From Aureimonas sp. AU4 (GTDB lineage Bacteria; Pseudomonadota; Alphaproteobacteria; Rhizobiales; Rhizobiaceae): a DNA stretch of 64,000 nucleotides. Shown piece after piece: positions 7,710-16,447 of this stretch. The translations under genes were made by a program, and so were the position numbers. Position 1 is the stretch's first letter. Each line of letters starts with the position of its first letter. Under the pieces are notes generated by a model. It saw only the letters and a program-made list of their open reading frames with translations, was not told the origin of the DNA and searched no databases. Location: contig NZ_BBWK01000030.1 in the NCBI RefSeq assembly GCF_001463765.1, forward strand, positions 1 through 64,000, in the 5' to 3' direction.

Positions 7710-8548
7710 CGCGCGAGCCCGGCGGTAAAGGCCTTCACGCGATCCGGGTCGACCTGGTTCCACCAGACGCCGTCGTATTTCAGCGAGCTCGCGACGATCA
7801 CGCCGTCGGCGACGGACAGGATGTCGCCGAGGTTCTCCTTCGTGACGCCGCTGCCCACCAGCGTCGGCAGGTTGGCGGCTTCCTTGATCATGCGGATGTA
7901 GGACAGCTCGGCCACGTGGCCGGTACGCTGGCCGGTCGCGATCACGACGTCGGCGTCGAAGAAGACGAGGTCCTTGACCTGCTCCTCGACCGGCCGGTCG
8001 GCGACGATCGCGTGGGCGCCGTGCTTGACGTGGGCGTCGGTGAAGATGCGAACGCCCTTGGCGCGCAGCGCCGCGCGGTAGCGCATGGCGCGGGCCGCCT
8101 CGCCCTCCACGAAGCCCTCGTTGGCGACATAGGCGTTGGCCCACTGGTTGACGCGCACGAAGCTGGCGTTCGAGGCGCTGGCGATGGCGAGCGCGGGGAT
8201 CGCGGCGTTGGCGAGGACGTTGATGCCGAGCGGGCGGCCGAGCTCGCGGCGGATGCGGTCTGAGACCACCGACATGTGCGCCGCCGTCTCCGGGCCGATC
8301 GCGTCGGGCTTCGAGAAGGGTACGTCGCCGTGGTTCTCGACGATCACCCCGTCGCAGCCGCCGTGGAGATAGGCCCGCGCGTCGTCCAGCCCGCGCTGGT
8401 AGATCGTCTCCACGGCCTCGCCGTCGAAGCGCGGGCTGCCCGGCAGCGGGGCCAGATGCACCACGCCGACCAGGACGCGCGAGCGCCCGAAGATCTCCTG
8501 GAGCGCGTTGCCAGAGGTCTGTCCGATGGGCTTGGAAGGGGCGGTCAT
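7706..8548 (-). CDS. BtpA/SgcQ-family protein
   Basis: A 280-residue TIM-barrel-like protein of the BtpA family (VGVVHLAPLPGSPRF at about 28-42, DGVIVENHGDVPF at about 66-78, VGSGVTKENL near 232). The family is named for cyanobacterial BtpA, linked to photosystem I biogenesis, but most bacterial members, such as SgcQ, lie in sugar or nucleoside operons and are poorly characterised. Here it sits between a ribokinase-family gene (ATGA overlap at 8545-8548) and the M20 hydrolase (GTGA overlap), so a role in carbohydrate or nucleoside breakdown is inferred. Nothing in the sequence suggests photosynthesis. Confidence 0.88.
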   Translation of the reverse strand: MTAPSKPIGQTSGNALQEIFGRSRVLVGVVHLAPLPGSPRFDGEAVETIYQRGLDDARAYLHGGCDGVIVENHGDVPFSKPDAIGPETAAHMSVVSDRIRRELGRPLGINVLANAAIPALAIASASNASFVRVNQWANAYVANEGFVEGEAARAMRYRAALRAKGVRIFTDAHVKHGAHAIVADRPVEEQVKDLVFFDADVVIATGQRTGHVAELSYIRMIKEAANLPTLVGSGVTKENLGDILSVADGVIVASSLKYDGVWWNQVDPDRVKAFTAGLAR

Positions 8549-9453
8549 GCGTTTTCTCTCGTCTCGATGATCTGGAACTCGGCGCGGGTGGGCCCGCAGC
8601 CGAAGGTGCCGTGGCGGGTGACGGCGACGGCCGCCGCCGCGATGGCGAGGCGGACGGCCCGGTCGAGCGGTTCGCCAAGCGACAGGCGGGCAGCGAGCGT
8701 TCCGCAGAAGACGTCGCCCGCCCCGCTCGTGTCGATCGCGCGCGCCGGCTCGGCGGGGTGGCGGCGCGCCTCGCCCTCGCCGGCCGCCTGGACCACGGCG
8801 CCCTCGCTCCCGAGCGTGACGACGGCAGCCCTCGCGCCTCGACCGAGAAGCCCCGTCGCGATGCGGCCCGGCTCGCGCTCGCCGGTCAGCGCCTCGCCCT
8901 CGACGCGGTTGACGACCACGACGTCGGCGAGATCGACCGGCACGGCCTCGTTCTGGCCGAGCGGGCTGGCGTTGAGGACGGTGTTCAGGCCGAGGGGGCG
9001 GCCGCGCGAGAGCGCGGCACGGGTGGCCTGCGGCGCGAGGTTGTTCTGGAGGACGAGGACATCGCCCGCCTCCGCCTGCCCCAGCCAGCCGCTCGCCAGC
9101 GGGTCGAAGCGCCGGGCGCAGTCGACCGCGCTCGCGATGAGGTTCTCGCCGCCCTCGTCCACGAGGATGGTCGAGCGGTCGGTCGGCGTGTCCGGCAGGA
9201 CGGTGAGCCCGCGCGTCGGCATGGCCTCGCGCTCCACCCCCCGACGCACGGCCTCGGCTTCCGCGTCCGCGCCTAGCGGCGCCCAGAGGGTCGTGACCGC
9301 GCCCGCCCGCTGGGCGGAGAGCGCCTGGTTGGCCCCCTTGCCGCCCAGCGCCACGGTGACCGCGCTCGCGTTCAGCGTCTCGCCCGGCTCGGGAAAGCGC
9401 GCGAGCCGGAAGGTCGTGTCGAGCCCGACATTGCCGACCACATGGACCGCCAT
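8545..9453 (-). CDS. PfkB/ribokinase-family carbohydrate kinase
   Basis: A 302-residue sugar kinase. The N-terminal PfkB signature (GGKGANQALSAQRAG, about 37-51) and the C-terminal signature with catalytic Asp and anion hole (AIDTSGAGDVFCGTLA, about 244-259) are both present. Ribokinase, 2-deoxyribokinase and related nucleoside-sugar kinases share this layout, so ribose or a similar pentose is the likely substrate. Its place behind a ribose-type ABC importer supports intracellular phosphorylation of the imported or released sugar. It overlaps the next gene by ATGA and starts 15 nt after the amidotransferase-like gene stop. Confidence 0.9.
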   Translation of the reverse strand: MAVHVVGNVGLDTTFRLARFPEPGETLNASAVTVALGGKGANQALSAQRAGAVTTLWAPLGADAEAEAVRRGVEREAMPTRGLTVLPDTPTDRSTILVDEGGENLIASAVDCARRFDPLASGWLGQAEAGDVLVLQNNLAPQATRAALSRGRPLGLNTVLNASPLGQNEAVPVDLADVVVVNRVEGEALTGEREPGRIATGLLGRGARAAVVTLGSEGAVVQAAGEGEARRHPAEPARAIDTSGAGDVFCGTLAARLSLGEPLDRAVRLAIAAAAVAVTRHGTFGCGPTRAEFQIIETRENA

Positions 9454-9468
9454 CGCGCGCCTCGCCCC

Positions 9469-10236
9469 TTACTTCGCGGTCGCCCAGTCGAGCATGGCCG
9501 CAAAGAGCCTGGCGTAGCCGTCCCAGCGGATGAAGTCGCCCGGCAGCCAGTGCGGGCCGACATCCGAGGTCCAGACCACCGAGCGGCCCCGGCCGAAGGT
9601 GCCCGTGACGAGAAGCGGCTGCGAGCCGTACTCGGCCGAGACCGTCGCCAGCACCTCGGCGCCGGGTTTCAGCTCCACCTCGTTGTAGCCGAGCAGCGTC
9701 GGCCACTCGCGGCCGAGACCCTGGAGGATCGGGTGGGACGCATCGCCGGTGACGACCGGGGCGAAGCCTTCCGGCACCTCGACGCGGTCGTCGAAGCGCA
9801 GGCACGTGACCGGCAGCACGTCCTCGACCGGTGTCCGGGCGTAGCGCGCGCCGCCGTTGATGCCCTGGAACGAGTAGTAGCCGCCGAACATCAGGAGAGC
9901 GCCGCCTTCCTCGACATACTGGCGCAGGAGCTTCAGGCGGTTGGGCGTCGGCTTGGAGTGGATCCAGGTATCGGGATGAAGGAGCAGCGTGTTGGCGCCG
10001 ATATCCGACAGGATGATCGCCTCGTAGGCGCGCAGGGCCTCGATCGACTGCGGGAAGTCGCGCTGCGCCTGGTGGGCGGGCATGAAGGAGATGTCGTAGG
10101 CGCTGTCCTTCAGCGCCGCCAGGAGCTCGTCTGCGCCCTGGTGGTAGGTGACGGTCGGGAACTGGTCGAAGCCCTTGATGTGGGTCGCGGTGGACACCCA
10201 GCTCTCGCCGGCGAGGAGGACCTTCTTGCGCGTCAT
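9469..10236 (-). CDS. ThuA-like / class I glutamine-amidotransferase-fold protein
   Basis: A 255-residue cytoplasmic Rossmann-like protein resembling ThuA and the beta-galactosidase middle-domain (GATase1-like) group: a beta-strand start KKVLLAGESWVS, the central LLRQYVEEGGALLMFGGYYSFQG (about 104-126, listed here only to mark the core) and a C-terminal GRGRSVVWTSDVGPHW segment. No obvious Cys-His catalytic dyad is seen, as is common in this group. The function is undefined; ThuA-like proteins often accompany sugar ABC transporters. It is co-transcribed with the phosphotriesterase-like gene, 23 nt upstream. Confidence 0.7.
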   Translation of the reverse strand: MTRKKVLLAGESWVSTATHIKGFDQFPTVTYHQGADELLAALKDSAYDISFMPAHQAQRDFPQSIEALRAYEAIILSDIGANTLLLHPDTWIHSKPTPNRLKLLRQYVEEGGALLMFGGYYSFQGINGGARYARTPVEDVLPVTCLRFDDRVEVPEGFAPVVTGDASHPILQGLGREWPTLLGYNEVELKPGAEVLATVSAEYGSQPLLVTGTFGRGRSVVWTSDVGPHWLPGDFIRWDGYARLFAAMLDWATAK

Positions 10237-10259
10237 GCGGTTTTCCTGGTGTTCGGGGG

Positions 10260-11357
10260 TCAGGCGGCGGCCGAGAAGACGGCGCGCGGGTTTTCGGTCA
10301 GGATCGCGTCGATCGCGTCCCGGGGGATGCCGTGGCGCATCAGGCGCGGCACGAAGTGGCGGAGCACGTAGGCGTAGCCGAAGCCGCCGTAGCGGGTCAG
10401 CATCATCTTGAGGAAGACGTCCTGGCTGAGGAGCAGCCGGTCGGCGAGCCCGGCGTCCACAAGCGCCCGGATGGCGCGCGCGTTCTCCTCGTCGGACGGG
10501 CACTGCGCGTCCTGGTCGGCATAGTAGTAGTCCATGCCGATCATGTCGTATTCCAGGAAGGCGCCGCGCCGGGCCAGGCTCGTCTGGTAGCCGAGGTCGT
10601 CGTGGCTCGGGTTCATGTGGCACAGGACCGTGTGACGAAGGTCCGCCCCCTCGCCTTCCACGACGTCGAGCACCTCGTGGGCGAGCCGCTCCCAGCCCGG
10701 CAGGTGAATGGACAGGGGAACCCCGGTGCGGGCCGAGGCCCGCGCCGAGGCGCGCAGCGACTTGCGCTCCTCGGGCGTGAAGTCCTTGGACACGCCGACC
10801 TCGCCGATGATGCCGGCCATGATGTCCGGCTTCTCGCCGGCGCCCCCGACATCGCGCACGATGAGTTCGGCCACCTCGTCGACGTCCATGCGCTTCAGCC
10901 ATTCGGGATGGCTGAACTCGAGGTAGAAGCCCGAGCCCATGACGATCTTCAGACCGCTCATGCGCGAGATGCGGCGCAGCTTCTCGGGCTCGCGCCCGAT
11001 GCCGAAGTTGGTGGGGTCCACCACCGTGTGGCCGCCCAGCGCCTGGAACTGCCCGAGTTCGGCGAGCGCGAGGTCGCCATCGTCGAGCGAGACGTTGTCG
11101 CGGTTCATGTAGGGGTTCATGCGCAGCTCGCCGATGATCTCGAGGCGCACGGGCCCCTCGTTCAGCACCGGGTCGGGCGGGTGGCAGGGGCAGCGCCAGC
11201 TCTTCGCGCCGTCGATCAGGATGTGCTCGTGCATGAGCGTCACGCCCATCTCGCCGACCGGAACGGGGCCGTCCACGGTCATCACGAAGCCGGAGCGCAC
11301 GCCGATGCCGGTCTCCTCCACGCGGCGGCGCGGTCGCTCCTGGAAATCGAGCGCCAT
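10260..11357 (-). CDS. Phosphotriesterase-family metallohydrolase
   Basis: A 365-residue amidohydrolase-superfamily TIM barrel. The N-terminal metal motif HEHILIDG (about 43-50) is present, as are GEVGVSKDF (bridging Glu), SIHLPGW (His), CHMNP (His) and LLSQDVF (catalytic Asp). The bridging ligand is Glu rather than carboxylated Lys, as in E. coli Php. Family members hydrolyse lactones, phosphoesters or related bonds; the natural substrate here is unknown. Its position immediately after the ABC permease (4-nt gap) implies action on the imported compound, perhaps opening a lactone or ester before the kinase and hydrolase steps. Confidence 0.87.
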   Translation of the reverse strand: MALDFQERPRRRVEETGIGVRSGFVMTVDGPVPVGEMGVTLMHEHILIDGAKSWRCPCHPPDPVLNEGPVRLEIIGELRMNPYMNRDNVSLDDGDLALAELGQFQALGGHTVVDPTNFGIGREPEKLRRISRMSGLKIVMGSGFYLEFSHPEWLKRMDVDEVAELIVRDVGGAGEKPDIMAGIIGEVGVSKDFTPEERKSLRASARASARTGVPLSIHLPGWERLAHEVLDVVEGEGADLRHTVLCHMNPSHDDLGYQTSLARRGAFLEYDMIGMDYYYADQDAQCPSDEENARAIRALVDAGLADRLLLSQDVFLKMMLTRYGGFGYAYVLRHFVPRLMRHGIPRDAIDAILTENPRAVFSAAA

Positions 11358-11361
11358 CGGA

Positions 11362-12389
11362 TCAGCGTCCCCGGCCGGCGCCGCGGAACAGGCGGAAGTT
11401 CAGCCAGATCGCGACGAGGATGATCGTGCCGGTGATGATCGGCGTCAGGAAGGGCGACATGTGCGACAGGATCAGCCCGTTGGCGATCACCGCGACGGTG
11501 AGCGCGCCGAGGACCGTCCCCACCATCGTGCCGCGCCCGCCGAAGAGCGAGGTGCCGCCGAGCACGACCGCCGCGATGACGTCGAGCTCGAAGCCCTGCC
11601 CCGAATTCGACGAGCCCGAGCCGAGGCGGCCGGCGAGCACGATGCCGGCAAGCGCGGCCGCGGTTGAGGACAGCATGTAGACCGCGAGCAGGGTTCGCCG
11701 CGTGTCGACGCCCGCGCGCCGCACCGCCTCCTTGTTGGCGCCGATGCCCGTGACGTAGCGGCCGAAGCGCGTGCCGTTGAAGACGAGATAGGCGACGAGA
11801 AGCGCCGCCAGCGCGATCCAGGCGGGAATGGGCACGCCCAGGAACCAGCCGCGGCCGAGCGTCACGAACATGCTGTCGGGCTCGATCGGGATGGAGTAGC
11901 CGCCCGTGATCAGGAGCGCGACGCCTCGGATCACCGAGAGCCCCGCCAGCGTCACGATAAAGGCGGGAATGCCCTCGTAGGCGATGAAGAAGCCCTGCAG
12001 GGCGCCGATCAGGGCGCCGAGCAGCAGCATGGCGAGGATCGTCACCGGCCAGGGAACGCCCAGTTGCAGGAGCGCGGCCGACAGGGCGCAGACCAGCGCG
12101 AGCACCGAGCCGACCGACAGGTCGATGCCGCCTGTCGTGATGACGAAGGTCATGGAGGCCGCCACGATCAGGAGCGGTGCGGACTGGCGGATGACGTTGA
12201 GAAGGTTCGGCGTCGACAGGAAGGCGTCGGTCGCGAAGGCGAAGAAGACGCAGACCACCACGAAGAAGATGGCGATGGAGCCGACCGCGCCGTTGGCAAG
12301 GAAGCGATCGCGGACGGTCGCCTTGCGCACGCGCGCGGCCGCCGCCGGCGCATGGAGGGGGGCCTCGCCGCCCACGATACCGTTTGGGG

Positions 12390-12393
<4 letters not shown>
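11362..12393 (-). CDS. Ribose/sugar-type ABC transporter permease
   Basis: A 343-residue permease of the BPD_transp_2 (RbsC-like) family with about 9-10 hydrophobic helices. Characteristic segments are [14 protein letters not shown] (about 105-118), the GANKEAVRRAGVD cytoplasmic loop and GGTSLFGGRGTMVGT near the C-terminus. It forms the membrane channel for the binding protein at 13288-14229 and the ATPase encoded immediately upstream, whose stop overlaps its start as ATGA (12390-12393). Substrate class is probably a pentose, nucleoside or polyol, inferred from family and neighbouring ribokinase. Confidence 0.92.
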
Positions 12394-13184
<791 letters not shown>

Positions 13185-13210
13185 GGCGTGGCTCGCGCGG
13201 GAGATGTGGG

Positions 13211-13231
13211 GGCGGGGCGAGACGCCCCGCC
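13211..13231 (-). other. Intercistronic hairpin downstream of the binding-protein gene
   Basis: A perfect 9-bp stem (GGCGGGGCG / CGCCCCGCC) with a 3-nt loop, in the gap between the binding-protein stop and the ATPase start. It is flanked at about 13238-13290 by two copies of GCTTCGGGCGCCT. It has no T-run, so it is more likely an mRNA-stabilising or partial-termination element than a full terminator. Confidence 0.55.
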
Positions 13232-13287
13232 TTCGGGCTTCGGGCGCCTGGCCGAAGCTTCAGGCGCCGACGGCAAGCTTCGGGCGC

Positions 13288-14229
13288 CTACTTGAACATG
13301 CCCCGGAACTGGTCGACGTTCGCCTTGGTGACGATCGTCACGGGGATGTTGATGACGGGCTCGACCGTCCCGCCCTTCTTGATCTTGGCGAGCGCCTCGA
13401 CGGCGGCCTTGCCCTCGCCGGCCGGGTCCTGCTGCACGACCGCCGCGACCCAGCCCTCGTCGATGCCCTTCACCGCCTGCGCGGTGAGGTCCCAGCCGAA
13501 GACCTTCACGTCGCTCTGCCGGCCCTGGCTCTCGACCGCCGAGACCGAGCCGATCAGCGCCGGCTCGCCGGTGGCGTAGAGCGTCGTCATGGTGGGGTTC
13601 GCGGTCATCAGGTTCTCGGCCGCCCCCAGCGCCACGTCCTGGACGTTCTGCCCGTCCACCGTATCGAGGAAGGTGACCTTCGCACCGCTCGTCTCAACCG
13701 CCTTCTTGAAGCCGTCGAGGCGCTGGTTCTGGATGAAGGAGTTGAGCGCGCCCACGACGCCGACGCTCGCCTCGCCCTTCATCTCCTTCTTGACGTAGTC
13801 GGCGTAGAACTTGCCGATCTCCTCGCCCGCCTTGGTGTTGTCGACGCCCACGAACGAGACGTTGTCGCCGTTCGGGATCTGCGCGTCGATCGCGATCACC
13901 GGGATTCCGGCCTTCTTGGCCTCGGTGATGGCGGGCTTCACGCCGTTCACGTCGATCGCGATCAGGATGATGCCGTCGACCTTCTGGGTGACGTAGTTCT
14001 CGATCGCCGTGTTCTGGGCGGCGGGCACGTTGTTGGCGTCGAAGATCACCAGCTCGGCGCCGGCAGCCTTGGCGGCGGCCTTCGCCCCGTCGTTGATCTG
14101 GTTGAAGAACAGGGCCTGCTGATTGATCGTGACCAGCGCGAACGTGTCGGCCATCGCCGACGTGGCCCCGAGGCCCGCGGCAAAGGCGAGAGCGGCGACG
14201 CCGCCGGTGAGAAGGGCAGAGAGGCGCAT
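13288..14229 (-). CDS. Ribose-type ABC transporter substrate-binding protein
   Basis: A 313-residue periplasmic binding protein (Peripla_BP_4, RbsB-like). It has a signal peptide ending ATSAMA-DTF (about 28), then the two-lobed fold with AENYV/TQKVDGIILIAID (about 80-95), VSFVGVDNTKAGEEIG and GWDLTAQAVKGIDEG. The ATG at 14229 follows GGAGA at good spacing and begins a typical signal sequence; further upstream codons are not signal-like. It is the first gene after the regulator, downstream of a predicted sigma-70 promoter overlapped by a palindrome. The ligand is probably a sugar or nucleoside, not determinable from sequence. Confidence 0.93.
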   Translation of the reverse strand: MRLSALLTGGVAALAFAAGLGATSAMADTFALVTINQQALFFNQINDGAKAAAKAAGAELVIFDANNVPAAQNTAIENYVTQKVDGIILIAIDVNGVKPAITEAKKAGIPVIAIDAQIPNGDNVSFVGVDNTKAGEEIGKFYADYVKKEMKGEASVGVVGALNSFIQNQRLDGFKKAVETSGAKVTFLDTVDGQNVQDVALGAAENLMTANPTMTTLYATGEPALIGSVSAVESQGRQSDVKVFGWDLTAQAVKGIDEGWVAAVVQQDPAGEGKAAVEALAKIKKGGTVEPVINIPVTIVTKANVDQFRGMFK

Positions 14230-14295
14230 GTCGAGTCTCCTGGATCGGTGGATCGGGCGGCTCCGTCCGCGGGCCGTGCCGTCGGCGGCATCCGG

Positions 14296-14324
14296 AGAAT
14301 TCAAGAGACTTGAAGCGCTGTCAA
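14296..14324 (-). promoter_or_regulatory. Predicted sigma-70 promoter for the 14.2-6.4 kb operon
   Basis: On the minus strand, TTGACA (14324-14319) is separated by exactly 17 nt from AATTCT (14301-14296), 67 nt upstream of the binding-protein ATG. It is the only good match in this gap. Promoter activity is inferred from consensus only. Confidence 0.55.
14300..14314. promoter_or_regulatory. Palindrome TTCAAG-AGA-CTTGAA within the promoter (candidate operator)
   Basis: The perfect inverted repeat TTCAAGAGACTTGAA lies between the predicted -35 and -10 of the operon. A related half-conserved site (TTCAA-N5-TTTAA) occurs in front of the XRE-cupin regulator gene at 15151-15165, so that regulator is the likely ligand. 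Binding is inferred. Confidence 0.6.
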
Positions 14325-14460
14325 CACGATTGAACAGTGAACGAGCGATTTTGCAGTGCGCCCTCTTTTTGTGCAGCGCATGATGAAACACGTGGCATCC
14401 TGCGGGTCGCGACAACGCCGTCTCGGCGGGGTGTTCGACCAGATCCGCCCGCTGCGGCGC

Positions 14461-15081
14461 TCAGAATGTCGGCGGCGTGTTCACCCAGAAGATGCTCGCG
14501 CGCTCCGCGCCCGTGTTGCGGTAATGGTGGGGACGTTCGGACTGGAACACGAAGGAATCTCCGGCCGAGAGCTGGAACGCGCGCTCGCCCACCGTCAGCT
14601 CGATCTCGCCCGCGATGACGTAACCCACCTCCTCGCCGGCATGGCGGATGGGTCCGGCGCTGGCGCCGCCCGCGTCGATATGGTGGATGTTGCACTGCAG
14701 GAGATGGCCGGCCGAATAGGGGATGACCCGCTCCAGCGAAATCCCTTCGCCCTGGCGGAGCGGATCGAGCGCGATCAGCGGGCGATGGCCGGCGCGAAAG
14801 ACGATGCCCTCCTCGCCGTCCACCTCCTCGAACATGCGGCCGATATTGGTGTCGAGCACCTCGACCAGCCGGTGCAGCATGGGCAGCGAGGGCGAGGCCT
14901 TTCCGTTCTCGATCTTGGACAGGAGGCTTTCCGAGCAGCCGGCCCGCAGGGCCAGCTCCTTCAGGGTCAGGCCCTTGGTCTGACGCGAGAGCCGCAGCTT
15001 CAGCCCAAGCTTGGCTGAGGCGCGGTCGGTCTCGCCCGTCAGGGTTGCGGCGGTCCGGGGGGTGTTGCGCGAGGCATCCAT
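14461..15081 (-). CDS. XRE-family transcriptional regulator with C-terminal cupin sensor
   Basis: A 206-residue regulator: an HTH_3 domain (LGLKLRLSRQTKGLTLKELA to SKIENGKASPSLPMLHRL, about 25-80) and a cupin ligand-binding domain (about 125-200, with GEEVGYVIAGEIEL and GDSFVFQSERPHHYRN). PuuR/SutR-type proteins of this layout control small-molecule catabolic operons and bind the inducer in the cupin barrel. It lies upstream of and co-directional with the ABC importer and enzymes, 231 nt before the binding-protein gene. Matching TTCAA-type inverted repeats lie before its own start and in the operon promoter, suggesting autoregulation plus operon control. Confidence 0.9.
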   Translation of the reverse strand: MDASRNTPRTAATLTGETDRASAKLGLKLRLSRQTKGLTLKELALRAGCSESLLSKIENGKASPSLPMLHRLVEVLDTNIGRMFEEVDGEEGIVFRAGHRPLIALDPLRQGEGISLERVIPYSAGHLLQCNIHHIDAGGASAGPIRHAGEEVGYVIAGEIELTVGERAFQLSAGDSFVFQSERPHHYRNTGAERASIFWVNTPPTF

Positions 15082-15150
15082 GGGCGTTTCCCGTGCGTTG
15101 GTGCCGATAGGCGGGCGTTCGGGACGCGCCGGGCGCGGCGCCGAACACCT

Positions 15151-15165
15151 TTCAACTCACTTTAA
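15151..15165. promoter_or_regulatory. Candidate autoregulatory operator upstream of the XRE-cupin gene
   Basis: TTCAACTCACTTTAA shares the TTCAA-N5-TT(G/T)AA pattern with the palindrome at 14300-14314. It is 70 nt before the regulator start codon. A one-base departure from symmetry makes it a weaker site. Confidence 0.45.
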
Positions 15166-15235
15166 CCACAGGAAACCGGGTTTCAGAAGCACCCGCGACG
15201 GGCGAAGACGCGTGAGCGTCGCGGCAGGGGAGCCC

Positions 15236-16282
15236 TCAGGCCGCACCGTTCAGAAGCCGGTCCAGAAGCGCGAACTCGGGCCCGGTCAGCTCGATGCCGT
15301 CGCGCTCGGACACGGCGCGGGCGGCGAAGCGGCGCTGCGAGGGCAGGCGCGCGCCCTGGCCGAGGATCGCCTCGAACAGCGCCTCGGCCCGCTGGAGCGG
15401 ATCGCCCGGCCGCCCCCTGGCGAAGTGCTCGGGCGAGAAGGCGAGAATCAGCTCGCCATGCATCGGGGCGAGCGTCGTCGTGCCGAGCTTGTCGAGGACC
15501 TCGGGGCTGGTCAGGTCCCCGATCATGACCCCGGCGAGAAGCTCGATCATCGTGCCGATCGCCGATCCCTTGTGGCCGCCGAAGGGAAGCATCGCGCCCG
15601 CGAGCCCGGCTTCCGGGTCGCGCGTCGGTTGTCCGTCCCGGTCGATCGCCCAGCCCTCGGGCAGTTCCTCCCCGGCGCGTCGCTTCAGCTCCAGCTCGCC
15701 ACGCGCGGCGACCGAGGTGGCGAAATCGAAGACATAGGGGTGCCCTTCCCGGCGCGGCCAGCCGAAGGCGAGCGGATTGGTGCCCAGTAGCGGCCGGATG
15801 CCCCCGGCCGGCGCGACGCTCGCATAGCTCGGGCACAGCGCGAGCGCCGCCAGCCCCTCGGCCGCCAGCGCTTCCACCTCGGGCCAGAGCGCGGCGAAAT
15901 GGGTGCAGTCGTTGATCACGAGCGCGGCCAGCCCGTGGCGCCTGGCGGCCCGCGCCAGAGCCGGCGCGCCGAGCTCGAAGGCAGGGTTGGCAAATCCGTG
16001 CTGCGCATCGACCCGCACGATCGGCCCCTCGCCCTCTTCCGCCAGCCTCGGCACGGCGTCCGGGCGCACCTTGCCGGCGGCCACGGTGCGCAGCGCGCCC
16101 TCGATCCGGTAGATGCCGTGCGACTTGCACGCGTCGCGCTCGCCCGCCACCATGGTTCGCGCGAGCGCGCCGGCCTGCACCTCGTTCAGGCCGTGCCGGC
16201 GCAGGATCGCCTCGATCTGCTCGGCGAGATCCGCGACCGCGATCCGGCGCCCTTGTCTCATGGCTGGCTCGACCTGCGTCAT
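15236..16282 (-). CDS. Ldh-family NAD(P)H oxidoreductase, probable delta1-pyrroline-2-carboxylate reductase
   Basis: A 348-residue member of the malate/L-lactate dehydrogenase type-2 family (not the Rossmann LDH). Family landmarks are ACKSHGIYRIEG (about 51-62), NDCTHFAALWPEVE (about 124-137, catalytic His), GTNPLAFGWPR and GGHKGSAIGTMIELLAG. In proline and hydroxyproline clusters such enzymes reduce delta1-pyrroline-2-carboxylate (P2C) to L-proline. It is divergent from the hydroxyproline importer, sharing a 165-nt control region, and P2C would be produced by the oxidase and AcnX dehydratase encoded nearby. Other 2-ketoacid or imine substrates cannot be excluded from sequence. Confidence 0.87.
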   Translation of the reverse strand: MTQVEPAMRQGRRIAVADLAEQIEAILRRHGLNEVQAGALARTMVAGERDACKSHGIYRIEGALRTVAAGKVRPDAVPRLAEEGEGPIVRVDAQHGFANPAFELGAPALARAARRHGLAALVINDCTHFAALWPEVEALAAEGLAALALCPSYASVAPAGGIRPLLGTNPLAFGWPRREGHPYVFDFATSVAARGELELKRRAGEELPEGWAIDRDGQPTRDPEAGLAGAMLPFGGHKGSAIGTMIELLAGVMIGDLTSPEVLDKLGTTTLAPMHGELILAFSPEHFARGRPGDPLQRAEALFEAILGQGARLPSQRRFAARAVSERDGIELTGPEFALLDRLLNGAA

Positions 16283-16340
16283 CGCGTTTCCCCTCGTCTT
16301 GCGCTGCGTGATGCGTCCACCATGATGCGCATCCGCGTCC

Positions 16341-16359
16341 AGAGCACCCTAAATGCTCT
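16341..16359. promoter_or_regulatory. Inverted repeat in the divergent hyp control region
   Basis: AGAGCACCCTAAATGCTCT is a perfect 6-7-6 inverted repeat in the AT-rich island (about 16345-16395) between the P2C reductase and the importer genes. It is followed by TTGCAC and TATATT, which could be parts of divergent promoters, although no pair with canonical spacing is seen. It is a candidate operator for whichever regulator senses hydroxyproline. Confidence 0.45.
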
Positions 16360-16447
16360 TGCACACTTTTTGTATATTTGTTTGGTTGGCGTCGCCGACG
16401 GAGCGTCCGGTCCTTCGACCCGACCATCGAGCAGGGGATAACTGGCC

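Noticed and set aside
7706-8548. Photosynthesis-related role for the BtpA-family gene
   Set aside because: The family name comes from a cyanobacterial protein; there are no bacteriochlorophyll or reaction-centre genes, and the operon is carbohydrate-like.
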